In this document: one piece after another, positions 1 through 8,011 of the stretch
Position numbering within the stretch: position 1 is the first letter of the stretch
How the letters are laid out: every line of letters begins with the position of its first letter
NCBI GenBank assembly: GCA_964371865.1
Contig: CAYJOR010000053.1
Coordinates: forward strand, 1-18,664
Reading direction: 5' to 3'
DNA: 18,664 nucleotides
From: CAYJAZ01 sp964371865
GTDB taxonomy: Bacteria > Desulfobacterota > Desulfovibrionia > Desulfovibrionales > Desulfovibrionaceae
The notes under the pieces: model-generated
Seen by the model: only the letters and a program-made list of their open reading frames with translations
The model's database searches: none
Told to the model about the DNA's origin: nothing
Translations under genes and position numbers: made by a program

Positions 1-100
1 CCCCAACCCCCCTCCCCTTCCTTCTAAAACTTTTAATATCAACGCGCATAACTTTGTAGTAAGTATTTAGCGGCGAGTGGCGTTGAGATGCTTCACTGGA
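1..100 (-). repeat. Intergenic hairpin repeat, copy 1 (cut by window edge)
   Basis: Read on the minus strand, this stretch has CAACGCCAC, a spacer of about 35 nt, GCGTTGA, then an A/T-rich step and a purine run with GGAAGGGGAGGGGGG. The same order of blocks occurs at 15853-15935 on the plus strand, so this is a repeat family. The arms TCAACGC (39-45) and GCGTTGA (80-86) are perfect complements. The purine tract (C-rich on the plus strand) runs off the left edge; in the other copy it leads into a G5-stem hairpin. No gene is visible in 1-275; a weak dyad, CTCAATT/AATTGAG, lies around 183-206. Confidence 0.5.
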
Positions 101-275
101 GTAAATAGCTTAACTCTAGTATACTAAATTTCCCATAAGCCTTTATTTTTTTGAGGCAAAAATAGATTGATTACACAACTAGCTCAATTGATTAGAAAAT
201 TGAGTTGATATAGATGGCTAATACCTAGATTTACTTTTTACCAATCGGTTAACCTCTCTAGTAAGGAATAAAAAG

Positions 276-2375
276 ATGAAGAATCTTTACATTACCGCAA
301 GCGGTTCACAATCCGGAAAAAGTGCAATTACACTTGGCATGATGGCTTTACTTCGTGCAAAAGTTGAAAAAGTTGCTTTTTTTAGACCTATTATTTCAAA
401 TGGAAATCCAGAATTTAAAGATCACGATATTCAATTAATTCGCACGCATTACAAATTAGATTTTGAATACGAAGAATGCTACGCTTGTACTCTTTCAGAA
501 GCTAGAGCACTTCTAAATTCTGGCCAAAACGATGTACTTATGGAAAAAATTCTCCGTAAATACAATCAAATAGCTGATAAGTGTGATTTTGTTCTTTGTG
601 AAGGAACTGACTTTTTGGGAAAAGAAATCAACTTCGAGTTTGACCTTAATGCTGATATTGCCGCAAACCTTGGTTCATCAATTTTCTTAGTAGCAAATGC
701 TCAAGATAGAACTCCGGAAGACATCGCAGTATCTTTCCAAACTGACAGAGATTTATGTAACGCCAAAGGCGTTGATGTTCTTGCTTGTGTATTTAATATG
801 TCAACTCTCGACGAACCAGAAAAAGCTACTCTTTTAAAACTCACAAAACAAGACAATAAGCAAGGCACTCAGTTTTATATAATCCCTACAAGCGAAACCT
901 TAGGAAAACCAACCATCAGCGATGTAAAACGTTGGCTTGGCGCTAAACTTCTCTTTGGTGAAGCAAGAATGGATACCCCTGTAAGCGATTATCTTGTTGC
1001 AGCTATGCAGGTAAATAACTTCTTATCTCATATTCAAACAGGCCAACTTGTTATTACTCCAGGAGATAGATCTGATATCGTGCTAGGTGCACTTACATCA
1101 CGCTTATCATCTTCATATCCTGATATTTCAGGTATCTTGCTTACAGGTGGGCTTGATTTACCAAAGTCAATGCACAATCTTATTAATGGTTGGCCAAATG
1201 TTCCTGTTCCAATTCTTACCGTTGAGCATCATACTTACAAAACTGTTTCTGTGCTTATGGACTTACATGGCAGAATTGAAGCGGACGATGAAAGAAAAAT
1301 CAATATGGCTCTAGCTTTATTTGAAAATAATATTGATACCAGAACACTTAGCAACTCCATTATTCAAGCAACATCAGAAAAGAAAACTCCTATGATGTTT
1401 GAATTCCAAATTATGGAGCAAGCACGTAGAAAAACAATGCGCATTGTTCTTCCGGAAGGAAGCGAAGAACGTATTTTAAGAGCAAGCGAAATTCTACTTC
1501 AACGCAACGTATCAGAAATTATTCTGCTTGGTGACGTTAGCTTAATCCAGGCAAAAGCAAGTGAATATGGCGTAAATATTACAGGTGCAACACTCATTAA
1601 TCCAGTCGAAAGCGAATATTTTGATGATTTTGTAAAGACTTATTACGAACTTAGAAAAGCAAAAGGTATGACTCTTGAAGTTGCTCGCGATAGAATGCTC
1701 GATGCTACCTATTTCGGAACAATGATGGTGCATAAAGATCTTGCCGACGGTATGGTCTCCGGTGCAGTGAATACAACAGCTCACACTGTTCGCCCATCAC
1801 TTGAATTTATCAAAACAAAACCAGGCTTTTCTATTGTTTCAAGCGTATTCTTTATGTGCTTGAAAGATAGAGTCCTTACATTCGGCGATTGTGCAATTAA
1901 CCCTGTTCCTAATGCTGCTCAACTCGCTGAAATTGCAATAAATGCTGCGGAAACGGCGAAAGTTTTCGGACTAAAACCACGCGTTGCAATGCTTTCTTAC
2001 TCAACAGGCTCATCAGGTAGTGGTGCAGACGTTGAAAAAGTTATCGAAGCAACTAAAATAGCAAGAGAAAGAGCTCCGGAACTTCTCATTGAAGGACCAA
2101 TCCAATACGATGCCGCTATTGATCCGGAAGTTGCAAAAACAAAACTTCCTGACTCAGAAGTAGCAGGTAGAGCAACTGTTTTTGTATTCCCAGATTTAAA
2201 CACAGGTAATAACACCTATAAAGCTGTTCAAAGAGCAGCAGATGCAGTTGCAATCGGCCCTGTTCTTCAAGGTCTTAATAAACCTGTGAATGACCTATCA
2301 AGAGGGTGTACTGTGGCTGACATCGTAAATACTGTTGCAATAACCGCGGTTCAAGCACAAGCAGATAAAAATTAA
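276..2375 (+). CDS. pta: Phosphate acetyltransferase, three-domain form
   Basis: This enzyme interconverts acetyl-CoA plus phosphate with acetyl-phosphate plus CoA in the cytoplasm; with acetate kinase it yields ATP from acetyl-CoA. The 699 residues fit the long form of the family. An N-terminal P-loop (BioD-like) domain has GSQSGKS at residues 10-16. A DRTGG-type middle domain lies around residues 220-330 (GDRSDI). The C-terminal phosphotransacetylase domain starts near residue 375 and contains IVLPEGSEER, SYSTGSSGSGAD and a conserved end with LQGLNKPVNDLSRG. The ATG is preceded by AAGGA (263-267) at good spacing. An intrinsic terminator follows at 2388-2419, so it appears to be transcribed alone or as the last gene of its unit; the upstream neighbour lies outside the window. 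No acetate kinase gene is visible here. Identification is firm. Confidence 0.96.
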   Translation: MKNLYITASGSQSGKSAITLGMMALLRAKVEKVAFFRPIISNGNPEFKDHDIQLIRTHYKLDFEYEECYACTLSEARALLNSGQNDVLMEKILRKYNQIADKCDFVLCEGTDFLGKEINFEFDLNADIAANLGSSIFLVANAQDRTPEDIAVSFQTDRDLCNAKGVDVLACVFNMSTLDEPEKATLLKLTKQDNKQGTQFYIIPTSETLGKPTISDVKRWLGAKLLFGEARMDTPVSDYLVAAMQVNNFLSHIQTGQLVITPGDRSDIVLGALTSRLSSSYPDISGILLTGGLDLPKSMHNLINGWPNVPVPILTVEHHTYKTVSVLMDLHGRIEADDERKINMALALFENNIDTRTLSNSIIQATSEKKTPMMFEFQIMEQARRKTMRIVLPEGSEERILRASEILLQRNVSEIILLGDVSLIQAKASEYGVNITGATLINPVESEYFDDFVKTYYELRKAKGMTLEVARDRMLDATYFGTMMVHKDLADGMVSGAVNTTAHTVRPSLEFIKTKPGFSIVSSVFFMCLKDRVLTFGDCAINPVPNAAQLAEIAINAAETAKVFGLKPRVAMLSYSTGSSGSGADVEKVIEATKIARERAPELLIEGPIQYDAAIDPEVAKTKLPDSEVAGRATVFVFPDLNTGNNTYKAVQRAADAVAIGPVLQGLNKPVNDLSRGCTVADIVNTVAITAVQAQADKN

Positions 2376-2387
2376 AATCTTATTAAT

Positions 2388-2419
2388 AAAAAGAGTTATT
2401 TATTAAAATGACTCTTTTT
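2388..2419 (+). terminator. Intrinsic terminator after pta
   Basis: AAAAAGAGT (2388-2396) pairs with ACTCTTTTT (2411-2419), and the T at 2387 with the A at 2420 extends the stem to 10 bp. The 3' arm supplies the U-rich tract. It lies 12 nt after the pta stop codon. Confidence 0.75.
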
Positions 2420-2442
2420 AATTTTAAGGCATAGAATTTTGC

Positions 2443-2471
2443 TTGCAAAGTTATAAAAAGTATAGCATACT
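2443..2471 (+). promoter_or_regulatory. Candidate sigma-70 promoter for ndk
   Basis: TTGCAA (2443-2448), a 17-nt spacer and CATACT (2466-2471) each match four of six consensus positions. It sits between the pta terminator and ndk and would give a leader of about 35 nt. It was found by eye only. Confidence 0.4.
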
Positions 2472-2513
2472 CCTTTCCCGATTATACTACAATTCAATAT
2501 GAGGGGTTTATTT

Positions 2514-2930
2514 ATGCTTCAACGTACATTTTCTATCGTAAAACCAGATGCTACAGAACGTAATCTTGAAGGTCAAATCCTTGCAGATATCCAAGCTGCA
2601 GGCTTGAAAATAGTTGCAATGAAAAAAATACAACTTACAAGAAAACAAGCTGAAGGCTTCTACGCTGTTCATAAAGAACGTCCTTTCTTTGGTGAATTAG
2701 TTGATTTCATGATTTCAGGCCCTGTTGTATGTTCAGTTCTTGAAGGTGAAAACGCAGTTCAGGCATACCGCGACCTCATGGGCGCAACAAATCCTGAACA
2801 AGCTGCTGAAGGAACTTTAAGAAAGAAATATGCTCTTTCATTAGGCTCTAACTCAGTTCACGGTTCTGATGCTGCTGAAACTGCTGCTTTTGAAATTAGC
2901 TACTTCTTCAACACTTTTGAAATTTTATAA
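2514..2930 (+). CDS. ndk: Nucleoside diphosphate kinase
   Basis: It transfers the gamma phosphate between nucleoside di- and triphosphates by a phospho-histidine ping-pong mechanism. The 138-residue protein has the usual length. It opens with RTFSIVKPDAT (Lys10), has Tyr50 and Arg103, and carries the active-site loop NSVHGSDAAETAAFEI with His116. An in-frame ATG also exists at 2499, but the GAGGGG Shine-Dalgarno (2501-2506) overlaps that codon and is correctly placed for ATG 2514, and the family begins with M-x-x-R/E-R-T-F/L, so 2514 is chosen. It has its own candidate promoter and is separated from ffh by 177 bp that holds another promoter, so it is probably monocistronic. Confidence 0.95.
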   Translation: MLQRTFSIVKPDATERNLEGQILADIQAAGLKIVAMKKIQLTRKQAEGFYAVHKERPFFGELVDFMISGPVVCSVLEGENAVQAYRDLMGATNPEQAAEGTLRKKYALSLGSNSVHGSDAAETAAFEISYFFNTFEIL

Positions 2931-3015
2931 TCTAAACTTATTATTAAGTTAAAATCTACAAACCATACTTTAAAATAATATAGTATGACAGATTTGTAAT
3001 ATATTCTGTTTGTAT

Positions 3016-3044
3016 TTGACAAAAAGTATGATTTCAGCTATTGT
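3016..3044 (+). promoter_or_regulatory. Candidate sigma-70 promoter for the ffh-rpsP cluster
   Basis: A perfect TTGACA (3016-3021) is followed 17 nt later by TATTGT (3039-3044, four of six). It lies 63 nt before the ffh start. The intervening leader is pyrimidine-rich and shows no other strong signal. Upstream, 2931-3015 holds only weak dyads (AACTTA/TAAGTT; CATACT/AGTATG). Confidence 0.6.
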
Positions 3045-3107
3045 TTAAGTTCTTCTTCTTGGAATTCATATTCACAATCAACTTGAAAAAATTCATACGG
3101 GTGCTAC

Positions 3108-4628
3108 ATGTTTGAAAGTCTTTCTGATAGGCTTACATCGGTATTCAAAACCATAAGCGGACGCGCACAGCTAACTGAAGCTAATATTTCAGAAGCTATG
3201 CGTGAAGTGCGTCTTGCGCTTTTAGAGGCTGATGTAAACTTTAAAGTCGTTAAAGACTTTACCGAGACTGTTAAAGAAAAGGCGCTTGGTGTTGAAGTAA
3301 TGAAGGGTGTAAATCCTTCACAACAACTTATTAAGATTGTAAATGAAGAATTAGTAAACCTTTTAGGTGGTGAACAAACTGCTCTTAATACCTCAAAAAA
3401 TCCAACAATAATTCTTATGGTTGGTTTGCAAGGTTCGGGTAAAACTACTTCATCAGCTAAAATTGCTAACCTCCTAAGAAAACAGAAGAAAAATCCATAT
3501 CTGGTACCATGTGACGTCTATAGACCTGCTGCTATCGACCAATTAAAATCCTTGGCATCTCAGCTAAACATTCCTTGTTATCAATCTACAACAGATATGA
3601 ATCCTGTTGCAATTGCACAAGATGCTTTAGTAAAAGCTAAAGAAAATAATTGCGATGTTATACTTCTTGATACTGCCGGTCGCCTACACATAGATGAAAC
3701 ACTTATGAATGAGCTTGGCGCAATAAAAGAATCAGTTTCCCCGCAGGAAATTCTCTTTGTTGCAGATGCTATGACAGGTCAAGATGCTGTTACAGTTGCA
3801 AGTAGTTTTAACGAAAAACTTGGCATTACGGGCGTTGTCCTTACTAAAATGGACGGCGATGCGCGTGGTGGTGCAGCTTTAAGTATCCGATCAGTGACAG
3901 GAGCTCCGGTAAAATTTGTCGGTATGGGCGAAAAACTCTCTGAAATAGAGCTTTTCCATCCCGATCGTATAGCAGGCAGAATTTTGGGTATGGGTGATGT
4001 GCTCACTCTTTTAGAAAAAGCACAAACCACCATTGAAGCCGAAGAAGCTGAAGCTCTTGCAAAAAAATTGCAAAAAGCTAAATTCGACTTTGAAGACTTC
4101 AGAACTCAAATGAAGCGCATGAAAAGTCTAGGATCACTAGAATCAATTCTAAAAATGATTCCGGGCATGGGCGCAATTGCCTCAAAACTTTCCGATTTCG
4201 GTAATGCCGAAAAAGAAATGGCACGCACAGAAGCAATCATCAATTCCATGACGATGAAGGAAAGACGTAACCCTGACTTGATTAATCCAAGCAGAAAAGA
4301 ACGTATTGCCAAAGGTTCAGGAACAACAGTTGCGCAAGTAAATCAATTAATAAAACAATTCGATCAAATGCGTAAAATGATGCAAGCTATGATGGGTGGC
4401 AAAGGAAAAATGCCTCAAATGCCAAATATGCCAAAAGGTATGAAAATGCCTGGTGGTATGCCAAATTTAGGAAACTTATCCAACAGCTTAGGTGGTCTTG
4501 GTGGAATGGGTGGCTTAGGTGGACTTGGCGGTTTAGGCGGAATGGGTGGAATGGGAATGCCGGCTATGCCAAAAGCTGGATCCTCTAAATCAGCGACAAA
4601 AAAACAAAAAAAGAAAAAAAGAAAGTAA
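3108..4628 (+). CDS. ffh: Signal recognition particle GTPase Ffh
   Basis: Ffh binds 4.5S RNA and signal sequences and delivers ribosome-nascent chains to FtsY at the membrane. The N-domain helical bundle covers about residues 1-90. The G domain has the P-loop GLQGSGKTT (106-114), DVYRPAAIDQL (136-146), DTAGR (188-192) and TKMDGDARGG (246-255). The Met-rich M domain runs from about 300 to 430 with SLESILKMIPGMG and INPSRKERIAKGSGTT. The 506 residues exceed the usual roughly 450-490 because of a C-terminal extension of Met-Pro and Gly-Gly-Leu/Met repeats (about 435-490) ending in a basic tail KKQKKKKRK. The start is preceded by GGGTG. It is followed after 30 bp by rpsP, the conserved order in Desulfovibrionaceae and many other bacteria. 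Confidence 0.96.
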   Translation: MFESLSDRLTSVFKTISGRAQLTEANISEAMREVRLALLEADVNFKVVKDFTETVKEKALGVEVMKGVNPSQQLIKIVNEELVNLLGGEQTALNTSKNPTIILMVGLQGSGKTTSSAKIANLLRKQKKNPYLVPCDVYRPAAIDQLKSLASQLNIPCYQSTTDMNPVAIAQDALVKAKENNCDVILLDTAGRLHIDETLMNELGAIKESVSPQEILFVADAMTGQDAVTVASSFNEKLGITGVVLTKMDGDARGGAALSIRSVTGAPVKFVGMGEKLSEIELFHPDRIAGRILGMGDVLTLLEKAQTTIEAEEAEALAKKLQKAKFDFEDFRTQMKRMKSLGSLESILKMIPGMGAIASKLSDFGNAEKEMARTEAIINSMTMKERRNPDLINPSRKERIAKGSGTTVAQVNQLIKQFDQMRKMMQAMMGGKGKMPQMPNMPKGMKMPGGMPNLGNLSNSLGGLGGMGGLGGLGGLGGMGGMGMPAMPKAGSSKSATKKQKKKKRK

Positions 4629-4658
4629 TAAACTTTCTAAATTTAAAAGGAATATAAT

Positions 4659-4898
4659 ATGGCAGTTAAATTACGTCTTACTCGTACAGGTTGTAAAAAA
4701 CGTCCTTTCTATCACATTGTAGCTATCAATAGCGAAACACGTCGTGACGGAAGACCTTTAGAATTTTTAGGCTACTACAACCCAAATACAAACCCGGCTC
4801 AAATTAAAATCGATTTAGAAAAAGTTGAAAAATGGATTGCTTTAGGTGCACAACCTACCGATACAGTTAAATCTTTAATTAAATCAAGCAACGCATAA
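4659..4898 (+). CDS. rpsP: Small ribosomal subunit protein bS16
   Basis: A 30S subunit protein that binds 16S rRNA early in assembly. The 79-residue sequence shows the family start MAVKLRLTRTGCKKRPFYHI, then SETRRDGRPLEFLGYYNP and a C-terminal half with KVEKWIALGAQPTDTVKSLI. AAAGGAATATAAT gives a good ribosome binding site. It lies 30 bp after ffh and is presumably co-transcribed with it. The next gene begins 162 bp downstream, beyond a structured gap, so the run may be interrupted there. Confidence 0.97.
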   Translation: MAVKLRLTRTGCKKRPFYHIVAINSETRRDGRPLEFLGYYNPNTNPAQIKIDLEKVEKWIALGAQPTDTVKSLIKSSNA

Positions 4899-4927
4899 GA
4901 CTTGCCAAGAATCTACCCCCTTTAGCC

Positions 4928-5045
4928 TTTCTGATTTTCGGTTAGCTCTATGTTTAAGATAGCTCAGAAATTTTGCTCCGTTTGTGGCGCAAGAACAGGT
5001 TAGACTCGGGAGTATGGTACTCCAAACAAGCATCTCTGACGAGAT
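4928..5045 (+). other. Structured gap between rpsP and the KH gene
   Basis: Several short hairpins occur in a row. TTTCTGA (4928-4934) is complementary to TCAGAAA (4964-4970), with an inner AGCT/AGCT pairing between them. GGAGTA-tgg-TACTCC lies at 5009-5023. ATCTC-tgac-GAGAT lies at 5032-5045, only a few bases before the KH gene's AAAGGA. No convincing reading frame was seen in the gap. It could be an attenuator, a processing site or a leader controlling the KH-rimM pair; the sequence alone does not decide. Confidence 0.35.
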
Positions 5046-5060
5046 TAAAGGAATTGCCCA

Positions 5061-5291
5061 ATGAAAGACTTAGTAGAATACATTGCAAAAGCTCTAGTTG
5101 ATAATCCAGATCAAGTCAAAGTCAGCGAAATCGAAGCGGAACAAACCACTGTTCTTGAACTTTCAGTCGCTAAAGAAGATCTTGGAAAAGTCATTGGTAA
5201 ACAAGGCCGCACAGCACGTGCAATTCGTACTATTCTTAGTGCAACCTCAGCAAAGGTACGCAAACGCGTAGTGTTAGAAATCCTTGAATAA
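5061..5291 (+). CDS. khpA: KH-domain RNA-binding protein (KhpA family)
   Basis: A small single-KH RNA-binding protein of the KhpA/YlqC family, encoded between rpsP and rimM in many bacteria; it is linked to RNA binding and, in Gram-positive species, to cell-division control. The 76 residues include the GXXG loop in DLGKVIGKQGRTARAIRTIL, with GKQG the loop itself, and the usual C-terminal ATSAKVRKRVVLEILE. The start is preceded by AAAGGA about 8 nt upstream. Its stop overlaps the TTG start proposed for rimM, which suggests coupled translation. Confidence 0.93.
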   Translation: MKDLVEYIAKALVDNPDQVKVSEIEAEQTTVLELSVAKEDLGKVIGKQGRTARAIRTILSATSAKVRKRVVLEILE

Positions 5292-5862
5292 CCTAGAACA
5301 TGCCTTAGTGATTGGTCTTATATCGAGACCACATAGTATAAAAGGAGAAGTCTGTGTACAATATTACGCAGACTCTCCCTTGTTGCTTAAAGCTCCGGTG
5401 TTTTTTGTATCACCGGAAGAAGAAATTCTCGATGCAAAGATTACTAGCTTTAGAAAAGCAAAAGATCACTTTATAGTATCACTTGATATCAGCAAAGATA
5501 GAAATAAAGCTGAGACCCTTAAGAATTACGAAATTTGTATCGACCCTATGGTTATGCGCAACTTTCTAAAGAAACATACTCCATCAAATCATAGCAATGT
5601 GGACGATGAAGAAGTATATGTATTTCAACTTACAAACTGCTCTGTGTATATTTTAGAGCATGAAAATGAAGTTTATCTCGGAAAATTAGAGCATGTTGAC
5701 TTTATGGCAGGTCAAGAAATCTGGCGTATTGTTACTGATGATAAAAAAGAAGTGCTCTTCCCTGCAGTTCCCGAATTTGTGAAGAAGATTGATACAAACA
5801 CTTCCACAATTCTACTTACTCCTCCTGAAGGACTTATAGATATTTACCTCAATAACGAATAA
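5284..5862 (+). CDS. rimM: Ribosome maturation factor RimM
   Basis: RimM assists 30S maturation around the 16S head and binds uS19. The N-terminal beta-barrel domain has the family signature VIGLISRPHSIKGEVCVQYY, and the C-terminal PRC-barrel half has MAGQEIWRIVTDDKKEVLFPAVPEFVKKID and ends PPEGLIDIYL. No ATG is available near the expected start; TTG at 5284, overlapping the KH stop codon, gives 192 residues and is preferred over GTG at 5308, which would remove the residues just before the conserved start. Neither has a good Shine-Dalgarno, consistent with translational coupling. The usual next genes trmD and rplS do not follow. Confidence 0.92.
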   Translation: MNNLEHALVIGLISRPHSIKGEVCVQYYADSPLLLKAPVFFVSPEEEILDAKITSFRKAKDHFIVSLDISKDRNKAETLKNYEICIDPMVMRNFLKKHTPSNHSNVDDEEVYVFQLTNCSVYILEHENEVYLGKLEHVDFMAGQEIWRIVTDDKKEVLFPAVPEFVKKIDTNTSTILLTPPEGLIDIYLNNE

Positions 5863-6118
5863 ACTTCTTTTCCTTTAGCATTCTAATATATCTCTATTTA
5901 ATTTCTTAGATATCGTTAAGAAATGCTACGACTCTATGCTCTATACTGCTATTATACCATCTAACTCTTAACTACTTAGATATATACAAAGTTTGGGTTA
6001 GTACTCACAAAAAGATGTGCTTTCTCTCAAGAAACCATAGACTAGAATAATGTGTAACTATGCAGAGCGACCTAATCTCTCTTTTGACTTTCATAGTTAA
6101 GTTTGCTATCTATTGACA
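5863..6118 (+). other. Non-coding gap at the usual trmD-rplS position
   Basis: About 250 bp without a plausible reading frame or recognisable remnant of trmD or rplS. The clearest structure is a perfect 8-bp hairpin, ATTTCTTA/TAAGAAAT, with an 8-nt loop, around 5900-5925; part of its 3' arm (AATGCTA) can instead pair with TAGCATT near 5877, so alternative folds exist. No T-run follows, so it is not a standard terminator. A possible promoter for truA lies at the end. Confidence 0.4.
6084..6112 (+). promoter_or_regulatory. Possible promoter for truA, implying a leaderless mRNA
   Basis: TTGACT (6084-6089), a 17-nt spacer and TATCTA (6107-6112). The -10 matches only three of six positions. Initiation about 7 nt downstream would fall at or next to ATG 6119, and no Shine-Dalgarno precedes that ATG. 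It was found by eye and is weak. Confidence 0.3.
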
Positions 6119-6874
6119 ATGAAACTGAAACTTCTTATTTCCTATGTGGGTACAAATTATTGCGGTTGGCAGATACAAGAAAAAACAAAAGCTTATACTC
6201 CAACTATTCAGGCTGAACTAGAAAAAGCTTTTTTTAGAATCCTAAAAACTCCTATAAGAGTTATAGGCGCAAGTAGAACGGATAGTGGTGTGCACGCGGA
6301 TGAACAAGTTGCTCACTGCGAAATTCCATTTAATCCAAAGAATATTAATTGGCAAAGAGCAATTAATACTGTACTTCCACATGATATCAGAATAAAACAT
6401 GCTGTAGAAATGGATGATGACTTTCATGCTCAGTTTGAATCTTGCGGAAAAATTTATAACTACTCACTCTGGACTGATGTAAGCTATGTATCACCAAGGC
6501 TTTATCCATTTATATGGGTATGTGGAAAAGTAGACTTTGATTTAATTGAAAAAGCTTTACCTTTTTTTATCGGCAAACACGATTTCAAAAGTTTTCAAAA
6601 TACAGGAACAGAGCTTGCGCATACTGTGCGAGTAATGGAATATATTAAGATACATAATTTGAGTGACTACCATTACTCAGTTGAGTTTAAAGGAAGCGGA
6701 TTCCTCAAACAAATGATTAGAAATATTATTGGTTTATTAGTGCATGTAGGACAAGGAAAAATTAACTATATGCAAGTAAAAGATATTATTGAAGCAAAAG
6801 AAAGAACGCCAATTTATCCAACCGCGCCCGCACAAGGCTTAACACTTACAAAGGTATTGTATGAAGAAGCTTAA
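6119..6874 (+). CDS. truA: tRNA pseudouridine(38-40) synthase TruA
   Basis: TruA isomerises uridines 38-40 in the tRNA anticodon arm. The 251-residue protein starts KLKLLISYVGTNYCGWQ and has the catalytic motif ASRTDSGVHADEQVAH with the nucleophile Asp55. The C-terminal half includes FKSFQNTGTELAHTVR and GSGFLKQMIRNIIGLLVHVGQG, typical of the family. A TTG at 6113 could add two residues, but ATG 6119 matches family starts better. There is no visible Shine-Dalgarno. The gene overlaps the downstream glycosyltransferase start by 14 bp, so the two are co-transcribed. Confidence 0.94.
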   Translation: MKLKLLISYVGTNYCGWQIQEKTKAYTPTIQAELEKAFFRILKTPIRVIGASRTDSGVHADEQVAHCEIPFNPKNINWQRAINTVLPHDIRIKHAVEMDDDFHAQFESCGKIYNYSLWTDVSYVSPRLYPFIWVCGKVDFDLIEKALPFFIGKHDFKSFQNTGTELAHTVRVMEYIKIHNLSDYHYSVEFKGSGFLKQMIRNIIGLLVHVGQGKINYMQVKDIIEAKERTPIYPTAPAQGLTLTKVLYEEA

Positions 6875-8000
6875 TATCCTCCATATTGTAAATGTTCGAT
6901 TTTTCAATGCAACAGCTTGGTATGCAATGCAAGTAAGCAAAAAATTATGCGAGCTTGGGCATAATTCAACTGTTCTTACTCTTGAAGGCGAAGAGGCAGA
7001 CATAAAAGCTATCGAAATGAATATTCCAAGAATAGCACTTCCCTTTGATCAGAAAAAAGTAAAAAATCTTCCAAAGATAATGCAATTCTTAAAAAAAGTT
7101 ATTGAAAAGCAAAAGCCTGATATCGTAAATTGCCATAGAGGCGAACTTTTTCCTTTATTCATCTATCTAAAAAAGAAATATGGATTTAAACTGGTACGCA
7201 CAAGGGGAGATCAAAGATTTGCAAAAAATACATTCCTTAATAGATATTTTTACTCAACCGTAAGTGATGCAGTCGTTGCAACAAATTCACGCATAAAAAA
7301 TAACCTTAACGAGAAACTAAATGTACCACAAGCTAAACTTTCTATGATTATCGGTGGCGTGGATACAAGAAATTTCTATCCTAATATAACAAATAGAGAA
7401 GAAACTCGTGCAAGTTTTGGCTATACATCACAAGATAAAGTCATAGGTCTTTTAGGTAGGCTCGACCCAATTAAGGGACAAATTGAAACTATAATAGCTC
7501 TTGCAAAGGCTCTCTACAAAAACGAAAAAGCTAAAAATCTAAAACTTTGTATTATTGGATTTGATGAAGTCAGCACAAGTAAAGAACTCTATGACTTAGC
7601 TGAAAAGCATAATATAAAGGATAAAGTTTTGATTACAGGCAAGGTTGCAAATGTTAATGACGTGCTGAATATGTGCGATGCCGCAATTCTTTCATCAATT
7701 GGCTCAGAAGCAATTGCAAGAGCTGCCCTTGAATTTATTGCATGTGAGATTCCTTTAATTTCGTCAAATATCGGTGTGATGCCAGATTTATTAGAAGCAA
7801 ATGCTCGCTTTAATACTGGCGATACTGATGATATGGCAGAATTTTTAATTAGGCTTTCCCTTGCTCTTGACGATACATCTTCAAAAGAATATATTTGGCT
7901 TGAAGAGCTAAAACGTAGTCAGAAAGATAAACTAGCTGATGTAACTCTTGATAAATTTGCTGAAAAAACTCTTAAAGTCTACACTAACATATATAAATAA
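6861..8000 (+). CDS. Glycosyltransferase, GT4 family (GT-B fold)
   Basis: A retaining glycosyltransferase that probably acts in the cytoplasm on a cell-surface glycan such as LPS core or O-antigen; the sugar and acceptor cannot be read from sequence. The N-terminal Rossmann domain begins LNILHIVNVRFFNATAWYAM. A linker carries GGVDTRNFYP (165-174). The C-terminal nucleotide-sugar domain has GLLGRLDPIKGQ (197-207), a TGKV step near 260 and the EX7E motif Glu283-Glu291 within SEAIARAALEF. The 379-residue length is normal for GT4. ATG 6861 lies inside the truA end and has AAAGG upstream. It is followed 11 bp later by the aldolase gene. The link to truA is positional only. Confidence 0.85.
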   Translation: MKKLNILHIVNVRFFNATAWYAMQVSKKLCELGHNSTVLTLEGEEADIKAIEMNIPRIALPFDQKKVKNLPKIMQFLKKVIEKQKPDIVNCHRGELFPLFIYLKKKYGFKLVRTRGDQRFAKNTFLNRYFYSTVSDAVVATNSRIKNNLNEKLNVPQAKLSMIIGGVDTRNFYPNITNREETRASFGYTSQDKVIGLLGRLDPIKGQIETIIALAKALYKNEKAKNLKLCIIGFDEVSTSKELYDLAEKHNIKDKVLITGKVANVNDVLNMCDAAILSSIGSEAIARAALEFIACEIPLISSNIGVMPDLLEANARFNTGDTDDMAEFLIRLSLALDDTSSKEYIWLEELKRSQKDKLADVTLDKFAEKTLKVYTNIYK

Positions 8001-8011
8001 AAGGATTTACT

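Noticed and set aside
3779..4033. An 84-codon frame antisense to ffh
   Set aside because: It is the complement of the conserved Ffh G domain, with no independent signals.
5863..6112. Remnant of trmD or rplS in the gap after rimM
   Set aside because: No frame in the gap shows a recognisable piece of either protein; only short stop-rich frames were seen.
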